Both the position numbers and the translations under genes were made by a program. From the NCBI GenBank assembly GCA_021802365.1, contig JAKAAJ010000001.1:1-64000 (forward strand): DNA of 64,000 bases. The letters run 5' to 3'. Below, piece after piece: positions 57,528 to 64,000 of this stretch. This stretch comes from Thermoplasmata archaeon. Lineage in GTDB: Archaea > Thermoplasmatota > Thermoplasmata > Thermoplasmatales > Thermoplasmataceae. The number at the start of each line of letters is the position of its first letter. The stretch's first letter is position 1. The notes under the pieces are model-generated. The model ran no database searches. It saw only the letters and a program-made list of their open reading frames with translations, and had not been told where the DNA came from.

Positions 57528-58286
57528 CTATCTCCTGGTAAATTCAGTAACCACGTTGTATTTTTTCGAGTTCTCTGTGATCTTCTGTACCACTCTTTTC
57601 AATACATCTTCTGCCGACTTATAATCTTTCTCTGTCACAACTATATTGTATCTGGGAGCTCCAGCGTACTGTATCCTTACATTTTCCTCAACAGAATCCT
57701 TGAAAGTATTCCTGATCCTCTCAACACCGTCACTCTCAAGGGAATATGCCTCTACAACCCCTCCAATCTTCAGATATGGCAATACGACATTTTCCTTCGC
57801 CACCTTTACAAATGTCTCCTTCCATTTCCCCTGAACATCCGGAAGCCATTCATCAGCACTGGCCGATGCATCTTCGAACGCTTCATATAAAGATCCGAAC
57901 CTGTTTGCAAGATCATCGGCAAACTCCTTTCTGCTGGCTTCAACTGATTTTTTTAGCGACTTGGAAACAATCTCTAGAAGCTTATCAGCCCTCTGGTCAT
58001 TCTTCCACTCTGAAACCTTCTCCCTCTTCTGGTGTTCATTAACCCTCTTGAGGGAAAGCTCAGCATAATTCCTGGACGAATCAACACTGAGCACTTTGCA
58101 GACAGTCTTCTGGCCTTCCCTCAGATAATCTTTAATGTGTCTGACCCAGCCTGTGGCAACTTCAGCGATGTGTACAAAACCTTCACAGTTGGGATATTCC
58201 TCAAGTTTGGCATTTGCGCCAAAGTTCTTTACGCTCTTTATTGTGACAACTACAAGGTCACCTGGTTCGGGTAATCCCTTCTTCAT
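57528..58286 (-). CDS. eif2a: Translation initiation factor aIF2 subunit alpha
   Basis: 252 residues. It is part of the aIF2 heterotrimer that delivers initiator tRNA. The S1 domain occupies residues 8-84 (GDLVVVTIKSVKNFGANAKLEEYPNCEGFVHIAEVATGWV), followed by the helical domain and the C-terminal alpha-beta domain that binds gamma. The order L44e-S27e-aIF2a-Nop10-PAC2 is the common archaeal operon. Its start overlaps the S27e stop. Confidence 0.96.
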   Translation of the reverse strand: MKKGLPEPGDLVVVTIKSVKNFGANAKLEEYPNCEGFVHIAEVATGWVRHIKDYLREGQKTVCKVLSVDSSRNYAELSLKRVNEHQKREKVSEWKNDQRADKLLEIVSKSLKKSVEASRKEFADDLANRFGSLYEAFEDASASADEWLPDVQGKWKETFVKVAKENVVLPYLKIGGVVEAYSLESDGVERIRNTFKDSVEENVRIQYAGAPRYNIVVTEKDYKSAEDVLKRVVQKITENSKKYNVVTEFTRR

Positions 58287-58492
58287 TCTGTTTCTCCAAC
58301 GAGTTCAGCGGACAACTCGGATATGCCACCTGTTGGTCTTGAAAGAGTTGCGCCGCAGATATTGCATACGACTACTGATGATGTCCTTGTATAAGTTGGC
58401 TGGACATTGCCGCAATCCTTGCATTTTATCTTTACAAAGCGGTTTCCTATTCCCTTTGGCTTAACAAATTTCTTTGTTGTTTCCTCTGACAT
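58283..58492 (-). CDS. rps27e: Ribosomal protein eS27
   Basis: 69 residues. A zinc-ribbon protein of the small subunit with CKDCG and CNICG knuckles (near residues 24 and 43). The family sequence FVKIKCKDCGNVQ...VVCNICGATLSRPTGG is clear. It starts 2 bp after the L44e stop and overlaps aIF2-alpha. Confidence 0.96.
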   Translation of the reverse strand: MSEETTKKFVKPKGIGNRFVKIKCKDCGNVQPTYTRTSSVVVCNICGATLSRPTGGISELSAELVGETE

Positions 58493-58494
58493 TA

Positions 58495-58770
58495 TTATGC
58501 CTCCACAAGCTCAAACTTCTTAGCTCTTATTCCCTGTGGTGTAACTGCCTTTTTGCAGGTCGTGCATCTCAAACGCAGAGCCACTCTCTTTGTTGGTTTC
58601 TCCCGCCCTTCATATTTTGGCCTTGGGAAACCTCCAAATCCTGAGGTTGCCCTTCTGAATCTTCTCTGTCCTGCCCTGAACTCACTTGCTTTCTTTTTCC
58701 TTACCCTTTCTACCTCGTGTTTTGTATGCTTCTTGCATTTCGGGCAGTAACTCATAATCACCTTAGGCAT
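58495..58770 (-). CDS. rpl44e: Ribosomal protein eL44 (L44e/L36A)
   Basis: 91 residues from ATG 58770 ([29 protein letters not shown]). Zinc-binding CPKC and CTTC pairs are present, and the length matches the family. GGTGGA lies 9-10 bases upstream. The frame is open for another 46 codons to 58908, giving a basic stretch that has no counterpart in L44e. It is the first gene of the five-gene operon. A perfect 20-bp palindrome lies 33 bp upstream of the start. Confidence 0.95.
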   Translation of the reverse strand: MPKVIMSYCPKCKKHTKHEVERVRKKKASEFRAGQRRFRRATSGFGGFPRPKYEGREKPTKRVALRLRCTTCKKAVTPQGIRAKKFELVEA

Positions 58771-58802
58771 TTTCAATAGATCCACCTTAAATGTATATCT
58801 GG

Positions 58803-58822
58803 AATCATTCCATGGAATGATT
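58803..58822. repeat. Perfect 20-bp palindrome before the L44e operon
   Basis: AATCATTCCA is followed directly by its exact inverse complement TGGAATGATT. It is 33 bp before the L44e ATG. A minus-strand TATA-like CTTATAAG at 58846-58853 would place the transcript start at the edge of the palindrome, so it may be an operator or a leader hairpin. Confidence 0.65.
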
Positions 58823-58979
58823 TGTCTTGCTGCATTGATTCTTTTCTTATAAGGTTTCTTCACCTTATTCATGACAACAGGAGCACCATATGAGATGCCA
58901 TGACGCATATATTGAGCAAATTATGGGGAATCCACATCTTAAATGTTTGAAATTAAATTTGGATATAGGACATGGGCAT

Positions 58980-59642
58980 TCACTTCCTCAAAGGTTCACC
59001 ATGCCCTGAAAGCAGCATTGATGCGGGGTGTGCTTCTATTATCTTCTTTGATTCCTGTGCCTTTTTCATATCAAGAGTAAAACCTTTATTCAAGGCTGTT
59101 TGGCCATTTTTTATTACAACAGCATCCCCTACAAAGAGAGCAGAGTCTGGCTCAAAGTAATATGATGTGCTTCCAGGGGTGTGTCCAGGAGTTTCAACGA
59201 CCGTCAACCCAGGAAGGGTCATTTCTGAGGCTTTTTTTAAACCCTCCACTGGAGCGCTCTTCATGATTCCAGCAACGACTTTGCTGAGCATTGAGGGAGC
59301 TGGTTTCATTTTCTTCTTGCCGGAAATCACCTCCATCTCAGCGTCAGGAACATATATCTGGGGATGGAATGCATCACTCACTTCCCTGAGACCACCCACG
59401 TGATCAGGATGGTAGTGGGTTATCAGTACAGCTACCGGTTTCATTCCCCTCCCTGTGTAATAGGATATTATCTTTTTAGCTGAACCTTTTGTGCCGGCAT
59501 CTATGAGAATCTCTCCTGCTTCTGATTTCAAGGAGTAGCAGTTTGCCATCGTCCCATCTATCAGATCTATGTTATCTGTCACCTTCAACCAGAACACCTT
59601 CCCTGGATTATGCAGACTCGCATAGATAAGCATTGCTGGCAA
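58980..59642 (-). CDS. Metallo-beta-lactamase fold hydrolase
   Basis: 220 residues. The metal site is complete: THYHPDH near residue 75, His in VETPGHTPGS near 153, Asp in LFVGDAVV near 171 and His in LLSGHGEP near 213. This is the glyoxalase II-like branch of the MBL fold, which contains thioester hydrolases among others. The substrate cannot be told. It is a single gene, divergent from the LSm operon. Confidence 0.85.
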   Translation of the reverse strand: MPAMLIYASLHNPGKVFWLKVTDNIDLIDGTMANCYSLKSEAGEILIDAGTKGSAKKIISYYTGRGMKPVAVLITHYHPDHVGGLREVSDAFHPQIYVPDAEMEVISGKKKMKPAPSMLSKVVAGIMKSAPVEGLKKASEMTLPGLTVVETPGHTPGSTSYYFEPDSALFVGDAVVIKNGQTALNKGFTLDMKKAQESKKIIEAHPASMLLSGHGEPLRK

Positions 59643-59708
59643 TAAAGGGGTAAAAGCTCAATACGCAATAGTGTTATATATTCACTTCCAATCAAGTTCC
59701 GAATTAAA

Positions 59709-59963
59709 ATGCCAAAGCCACAGACCAATGCCCCAAAGCCTATGGACGTCCTCAGAGGAGCGATTGACAGGAATGTCCTTGTGGATGTAAAGGGAAACAG
59801 GGGATATTCAGGTATACTGGAAGGTTATGATATATATATGAACCTGGTGCTCAGGAATGCAGGCGAAACCATAAACGGGAACGTCAGTGGTGTATATGAC
59901 AGAATCCTGGTCAGGGGAGATAATGTAATATTTGTCTCTCCATCAAAAGGTGATATGCAATGA
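59709..59963 (+). CDS. LSm (Sm-like) RNA-binding protein
   Basis: 84 residues. The Sm1 motif DVKGNRGYSGILEGYDIYMNLVL is near residues 26-48 and the Sm2 motif DRILVRGDNVIFVSP near 64-78. Archaeal LSm proteins form heptameric rings that bind U-rich RNA. The first 10 residues are a Pro/Gln-rich tail. Its stop overlaps the L37e start (ATGA); LSm-L37e next to each other is a widespread archaeal arrangement. Confidence 0.95.
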   Translation: MPKPQTNAPKPMDVLRGAIDRNVLVDVKGNRGYSGILEGYDIYMNLVLRNAGETINGNVSGVYDRILVRGDNVIFVSPSKGDMQ

Positions 59964-60124
59964 GTAATGGAACAGCAGTAATGGGAAAGATGAATAATAA
60001 GAAGGTTCACGTCACTTGCAGAAGATGTGGACATCACACTTATCATGTTAGACAGAAGAGGTGCTCTCACTGTGGATTCCCAGCTGCAAGACTCAGATCC
60101 TACAGATGGGCAAAAGCCAAATGA
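59960..60124 (+). CDS. rpl37e: Ribosomal protein eL37
   Basis: 54 residues, too short for many gene finders. The sequence VHVTCRRCGHHTYHVRQKRC followed by SHCGFPAARLRSYRWAKAK is diagnostic: a zinc ribbon with CRRCG and CSHCG. The ATG overlaps the LSm stop. The first 14 residues (MSNGTAVMGKMNNK) are typical of the family's flexible N-terminus. The purF reading frame begins inside the last 53 bp of this gene. Confidence 0.95.
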   Translation: MSNGTAVMGKMNNKKVHVTCRRCGHHTYHVRQKRCSHCGFPAARLRSYRWAKAK

Positions 60125-61532
60125 TCACTGTGCCGTAGTTGGTATATGCGGCACAGATGAAAGTTTTCCTTACATTTTAACTTCACTGAAAACCCTTCAG
60201 CACAGGGGTCAGGAGAGCGCAGGTATTGCCACCTATTCTGATGGCCTTATCCATCTTAAAAAGGGTATGGGACTTGTAAGTGAAGTATTCAACAGCAGAG
60301 GCAATTACAACGACATAACTCTGGAGGGAAAGGTGGGTATTGGCCATACCAGATACTCCACTGCCGGCTCTAAGTCTATGGAGAATTCTGGCCCTTTTAT
60401 TGTATCAAACTCTGTAGGCCATCTTGCAATATCACACAATGGTGATATAACCAATGCAGAGCGCCTCCGTGCTGAGCTTTTGAAATCCGGGATGACATTC
60501 AGGAGCTCTTCAGACACTGAGGTTATGCTTATGGAGATTTCCAGAAATATTGTTAACCATGGAATAGTCCCTGGGCTGAAATTATCAATGGAGAGGCTTA
60601 AAGGAGCATATTCCATAACACTTATGATAAATGACCGCCTTTTTGCGATTCGTGATCCCATGGGATTCAGGCCCCTCTGCCTTGGAAAATTTCAGGGAGG
60701 TTTTGCTGCATCTTCCGAAAGCTGTGCCCTAGATACAATTGGAGCAGAATTCCTCAGGGACGTAAAACCTGGTGAAATTGTTGAAATGACTGCCAGTGAA
60801 ATTCGCTCCGTACTGACTGTACCTTCCAGAAAGCTTGCCCACTGTATGTTTGAGTACGTTTATTTTGCAAGGCCAGACAGCATCATTGACGGAAGGGAGG
60901 TCTACAGTGCCAGAGTGGCTCTGGGAAGGGAGCTGGCCAGAGAGCATCCCTGTGAAGCGGATGTTGTATTTGCTGTCCCTGACTCTGGAAGGGCACAGGC
61001 CCTTGGGTTTTCAATGGAATCAGGAATTGAGTACAGTGAAGGCCTTATAAAGAACAGATTTTCTGAAAGGACATTCATAATGCCCACCCAGGAGCTGAGG
61101 AACAGTGCCCTTAAACTGAAGCTGAATGTTATCTCCTCGGAAGTAAAAGGAAAAAGAGTGGTTCTTGTCGATGACAGTATTGTGAGGGGGAACACCATGA
61201 AGAGAATAGTTGATCTTCTCAGAAAGGCTGGTGCTCTGGAGATTCATGTTAGAATCGGGTGCCCGCAGATCATCTCACCATGCTACTTTGGAGTGGACAT
61301 GAAAACAAAGGATCAGTTCATAGCCGCCGGCAAAACTGTTGATGAGATTGCCAGGGAACTTGAGGTCGATTCTCTTGGGTACATTTCTACAGATGGCCTT
61401 GTGAGAAGCATTCAGAAGGAGAAGAAGGACCTATGCCTTGCCTGTGTTACAGGAGATTACCCAATAAATGTACAGGGTGCCCCACAGGCTGGGCAGAGCG
61501 AACTTGAGAGATTTATTCAGGAAGAACCCTGA
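60072..61532 (+). CDS. purF: Amidophosphoribosyltransferase (PurF), Fe-S type with propeptide
   Basis: About 486 residues from GTG 60072. It makes phosphoribosylamine, the first step of purine synthesis. The catalytic Cys (codon 60129) begins CAVVGICG and would become N-terminal after removal of a 19-residue propeptide. QHRGQESAGIA, the PRPP loop VVLVDDSIVRGNTM, and cysteines in CMFEYVYFARPDS, SPCYFGVD and CLACVTGDYP match the [4Fe-4S] Bacillus-type enzyme, which is also made with a propeptide. GAGGTG at 60058-60063 supports GTG 60072. It overlaps rpl37e by 53 bp in another frame. Confidence 0.92.
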   Translation: MDSQLQDSDPTDGQKPNDHCAVVGICGTDESFPYILTSLKTLQHRGQESAGIATYSDGLIHLKKGMGLVSEVFNSRGNYNDITLEGKVGIGHTRYSTAGSKSMENSGPFIVSNSVGHLAISHNGDITNAERLRAELLKSGMTFRSSSDTEVMLMEISRNIVNHGIVPGLKLSMERLKGAYSITLMINDRLFAIRDPMGFRPLCLGKFQGGFAASSESCALDTIGAEFLRDVKPGEIVEMTASEIRSVLTVPSRKLAHCMFEYVYFARPDSIIDGREVYSARVALGRELAREHPCEADVVFAVPDSGRAQALGFSMESGIEYSEGLIKNRFSERTFIMPTQELRNSALKLKLNVISSEVKGKRVVLVDDSIVRGNTMKRIVDLLRKAGALEIHVRIGCPQIISPCYFGVDMKTKDQFIAAGKTVDEIARELEVDSLGYISTDGLVRSIQKEKKDLCLACVTGDYPINVQGAPQAGQSELERFIQEEP

Positions 61533-62365
61533 TACTGCTTTTTCTTCATAGATATAGCAATTTTCTCCCTTAATGGCTGAAGGTCCAGAATTGTCCCGGC
61601 CATATCTGCCCTGAGGGTGAGGGCTATCTGATTTGCTGCAACCCTTGCGACTCTGCCCCTGTCCTTTGGCCTCAATGATGATAACCCTGGGAATCTGAAG
61701 ATAACACCATGTTTTGGGGGCAATGTTCCACTGACTATGTGCTTGAACAATGCCTTCTCTGCGCCAAGTACCTGTATAGAACTCCCGGACATTTTTGATA
61801 AATTCTCCAGGCTGCCGCCCTTTGAAAGCAACTCAATTGCAAGATCCACTCCAGCAAGGGCAGAGGTGTTTGGCATTATCCCCACAATCTCCCCCCTCAG
61901 GAAATCAGCTATCTGTGACTTTAAGGAACATAGCCTTCCGGCCGCCTCCGATATTTCGGATATTATTTTTCTTGAATACTCAGGAAAATCTGCCCCAGAT
62001 AGGCTTCTGAAAAAGCCGCAAGGATCATTGGCATTGTTTTTGCCTTCAATAAATGGGGTCAGGACAGTCATCTTCTCGAAGATCAGGTTAATTGACTTGT
62101 TCAGCTCTGGAATGAGATAATAGACCCTCCTCAGGTACTGGTCCCGGGTGAACTCCTCCTTTATCCTCTCTTTCCCATATTCAATCAAAAGAGGCTTCAG
62201 ATCAGGAATCTTTCCTGGGCCCTCAGAGATCTCTGGAACCTTGCCATTTCGGAGAGAGCTAAAAATTTCTATGTATCTGCTCTCGAGATCTTTAAAAAGT
62301 ATATTCCGGCCATCCTTCAGGAGACCGTACCATTTCACCTCTTCCTTTGAGGCCTTTTTTTCCAT
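61517..62365 (-). CDS. nop5: Nop5 (C/D box RNP core protein), short form
   Basis: 282 residues; many archaeal Nop5 proteins are about 370-410. It links L7Ae-bound guide RNA to fibrillarin for 2'-O-methylation. The NOP signature PNTSALAGVDLAIELLSKGGSLENLSKMSGSSIQVLGAEKALFKHIVSG is clear from about residue 165. The N-terminal fibrillarin-binding region looks reduced. Fibrillarin, its usual downstream neighbour, is absent; purF converges instead. It overlaps cbf5 by 31 bp. Confidence 0.92.
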   Translation of the reverse strand: MEKKASKEEVKWYGLLKDGRNILFKDLESRYIEIFSSLRNGKVPEISEGPGKIPDLKPLLIEYGKERIKEEFTRDQYLRRVYYLIPELNKSINLIFEKMTVLTPFIEGKNNANDPCGFFRSLSGADFPEYSRKIISEISEAAGRLCSLKSQIADFLRGEIVGIMPNTSALAGVDLAIELLSKGGSLENLSKMSGSSIQVLGAEKALFKHIVSGTLPPKHGVIFRFPGLSSLRPKDRGRVARVAANQIALTLRADMAGTILDLQPLREKIAISMKKKQYQGSS

Positions 62366-63417
62366 TTCTCCCTCCTCTCTCCATCCGGCCGCTTACCATT
62401 GCTTCCCTTATCTCGTTGATTAAACTGTTTTCTTTTCCCAGGTCCCTGTTCAAATGTCTTCTTTTCCCTTCTGGCGCCAGCAATGTTACTGTTTCTGGAT
62501 ACAGCACTTCTATGAGGGTTCTCCTCCCGATGATGCTTTGCAGGGTTTTCAGGGGCAGGAATCATGATCCTGTCAAAATCCACCACCTTCAGATCAGATA
62601 TCCTGTCGTGGTCCACAAGCATAATTCCAGTTCCCACAAGTTCATTTTTGTCTGAGTATACGCCAACCCTATCTCCCTTGTGCGGCTTGCCAAGCACAGC
62701 TCTAATCCCTCCAGGAAAGAGGTCGGAACCCATTGATATATTCTTCAAGGAACTTGTCTTTACCACAATTTTTGGAAGGTCCTTCAATGGGTAGTCCACT
62801 GGGAATAATCCCTTGATCGCCTGGGGATCGCCCCCATCATTTATCATCTGCACAGTATCCTTAAGGTCCTGTAGAGTCATCATCCCCATGTCCTCAGTGA
62901 AAATTCCTGTAGATGTTCGCCTGAGTTCTGCCATCTGAGCCCCAACGCCAAGGGCATAACCTATGTCAGTGCAAAGTGTCCTTATGTATGTTCCAGACTG
63001 GCATCTCACTCTGAATAGAACAAGTTTATCGGCCCTTTCCATGATCTCAATCTTATAAATTTCCCTCTCCCTGAGGGTACGTGCCACAGCGGAACGCATG
63101 GGAGGGATCTGATATATTCTTCCTGTGAATTCCTGAAAAACATCACTGAGCCTTTCATCCGTGACTTCGTGATACAGGCGCATTACACAGACATACTCCT
63201 TTGGCTGTTCGTGAATAATGTCGATGAGTTTTACTGCCTTTCCTGTGGCCATAACCAGGACTCCAGTTACTCCTGGATCCAGTGTGCCAACATGCCCTAC
63301 CCTCTGAATTCCTGTTATCTCCCTGACCCAGTAGTCGACCTGATGGCTGGTTGGCCCTTTGGGTTTGTCTATGACAATGAAAGAATCATTGAATTTTGTT
63401 GCAATGTCTGATGGCAA
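62335..63417 (-). CDS. cbf5: tRNA/rRNA pseudouridine synthase Cbf5 (TruB family) with basic C-terminal tail
   Basis: 360 residues. Catalytic Asp is in GHVGTLDPGVTGVL near residue 47, the second motif is RCQSGTYIRTLCTDIG near 138, and the PUA domain lies at about 215-290 (PKIVVKTSSLKNISMGSDLFPGGI). It works with Nop10, Gar1 and L7Ae in H/ACA RNPs and may act alone on tRNA U55. The last 65 residues are a Lys/Arg/Gly-rich tail not usual in archaeal Cbf5. It overlaps cmk by 32 bp. Confidence 0.95.
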   Translation of the reverse strand: MPSDIATKFNDSFIVIDKPKGPTSHQVDYWVREITGIQRVGHVGTLDPGVTGVLVMATGKAVKLIDIIHEQPKEYVCVMRLYHEVTDERLSDVFQEFTGRIYQIPPMRSAVARTLREREIYKIEIMERADKLVLFRVRCQSGTYIRTLCTDIGYALGVGAQMAELRRTSTGIFTEDMGMMTLQDLKDTVQMINDGGDPQAIKGLFPVDYPLKDLPKIVVKTSSLKNISMGSDLFPGGIRAVLGKPHKGDRVGVYSDKNELVGTGIMLVDHDRISDLKVVDFDRIMIPAPENPAKHHREENPHRSAVSRNSNIAGARREKKTFEQGPGKRKQFNQRDKGSNGKRPDGERREKWKKRPQRKR

Positions 63418-63922
63418 TTTCAGCTACCTCGTCCGCAAGCATATCGTCAGTGTTTATATATAGATCATAGAAAGAGTGATCAGAATAATCCAGGCCGTAA
63501 AGCTGCAGGTACCTCATATGCTCCGATCTTTCTCTGGACCTGATAAGATCCTTCAGCGAATCATCGTCAGAATGCGATTCTCTGTTTCTGACCCTTTTAA
63601 ATCTAACATTTTCGGACGCATCAAGAAATATCTTGAGTGCCTCAATTCCATTTTTGCTGCAAAGCCAACCTGCCAGCCTTGACTCAAAAACAATATTATC
63701 ATGCTCCCTGAGGTAGTTTAGCTGCATGTTATCCAGGTCCAGATCTATCTCCCTGTGTGTTTCCGAAAATGTGTTAAACTCCTCAACTGTCATTCCATGT
63801 TTTTTTGCCTCTTCCCGGAATATGCTGCCTCCAGAAAAAAATTGAAGATCAAGTTTCTTGGCTATGATCTTTCCGACTGTGGATTTCCCGCTTCCAATGG
63901 GCCCACTAATTGTAATTCTCAT
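63386..63922 (-). CDS. cmk: Cytidylate kinase, archaeal type
   Basis: 178 residues. P-loop ISGPIGSGKST is at residues 4-14, and FSGGSIFREEAKKHGMTVEEFN is the NMP-binding region of archaeal Cmk. The lid has RVRNRESHSDDDSLKDLIRSRERSEHMRY. It phosphorylates CMP and dCMP. In other archaea cmk often sits between a DUF106 membrane gene and the cbf5 gene; the same order appears here. Confidence 0.93.
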   Translation of the reverse strand: MRITISGPIGSGKSTVGKIIAKKLDLQFFSGGSIFREEAKKHGMTVEEFNTFSETHREIDLDLDNMQLNYLREHDNIVFESRLAGWLCSKNGIEALKIFLDASENVRFKRVRNRESHSDDDSLKDLIRSRERSEHMRYLQLYGLDYSDHSFYDLYINTDDMLADEVAEIAIRHCNKIQ

Positions 63923-64000
63923 TGAAAGCTAACTCTTTCTTCTCAAGTTTCTTGAGTTTGTATGTGAAATCGAAGTACTTGATAAGCATGGTGGCAAGGT
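63906..64000 (-). CDS. 3' end of a gene running beyond the window (candidate DUF106/EMC3-like membrane protein)
   Basis: On the minus strand one frame is open from the edge to TAG at 63906-63908, giving about 30 residues (TMLIKYFDFTYKLKKLEKKE in its middle). It overlaps the cmk start by 17 bp. The identity rests only on position: a DUF106 membrane protein usually precedes cmk in archaea, and its C-terminus is basic and helical like this. The sequence alone is too short to prove it. Confidence 0.4.
   Translation of the reverse strand, partial: LATMLIKYFDFTYKLKKLEKKELAFNENYN

Noticed and set aside
60121..60140. ATG at 60121 overlapping the rpl37e stop as the purF start.
   Set aside because: It is out of frame and reaches a TAG after five codons; kept only as an indel alternative.

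Overview
The window is chromosomal DNA of an archaeon, most likely of the Thermoplasmata (Thermoplasmatales and relatives). It carries archaeal RNA polymerase with an unsplit B subunit and split A'/A'', archaeal ribosomal proteins (S4, S11, S13, S27e, L37e, L44e), aIF1A, aIF2-alpha, aEF1-beta, Hel308, topoisomerase VI, Cbf5/Nop10/Nop5, TiaS, Trm5 and Taw2. The assignment is narrowed by an actin of the Thermoplasma Ta0583 type, by a lone 5S rRNA gene not linked to 16S or 23S, and by very short gene spacing with many ATGA-type overlaps and leaderless promoters (TATA element about 25 bp before the start codon).

Layout. 1-2.8 kb: the tail of a gene, a TauE/DUF1634 membrane pair, and AT-rich sparsely coding DNA around a small zinc-ribbon gene. 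2.8-9.8 kb: GltD-like oxidoreductase, serS, a membrane protein, then apgM-ahcY-arfC. 9.9-16.2 kb: one six-gene operon hel308-trm5-uppS-tiaS-AK6-archaetidyl transferase. 16.2-19.2 kb: sugar-phosphate mutase, a glycosyltransferase, aEF1-beta with its zinc ribbon. 19.3-21 kb: a ParM-like actin with a small ribbon-helix-helix-like gene downstream and a dense set of inverted repeats upstream. 21-24.3 kb: methylcitrate-cycle operon prpD-prpB-prpC. 24.3-28.7 kb: JAMM protease, NAD kinase, inositol-phosphatase family enzyme, RNA polymerase D, S11, S4, S13. 29-34 kb: DUF357, an ABC exporter, Taw2, hemC-hemD. 34-36 kb: initiator tRNA-Met and aIF1A-RIO1-KH. 36-46.5 kb: an APC permease and the operon tRNA-Lys/rpoH/rpoB/rpoA1/rpoA2/nusA. 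46.7-50.6 kb: aldolase, mtnA, trpS, methyltransferase, 5S rRNA. 50.7-56.6 kb: otsA-otsB, nitrilase-family amidohydrolase, topoisomerase VI. 56.6-64 kb: L44e-S27e-aIF2a-Nop10-PAC2, LSm-L37e-purF, and cmk-cbf5-nop5.

Most genes are informational or central-metabolic and arranged in conserved archaeal clusters. I found no CRISPR array, no intact insertion sequence and no prophage. The most interesting locus is the actin region at 19.3-21.06 kb: palindromic upstream DNA, a ParM-like ATPase and a small predicted ribbon-helix-helix protein reproduce the parts list of a plasmid ParMRC segregation cassette on what looks like a chromosome. Other points worth a second look are a tRNA-Lys gene leading the RNA polymerase operon, a basic tail on Cbf5, an N-terminal extension on RpoA'', start-site anomalies in uppS and purF, and a perfect 20-bp palindrome before L44e.
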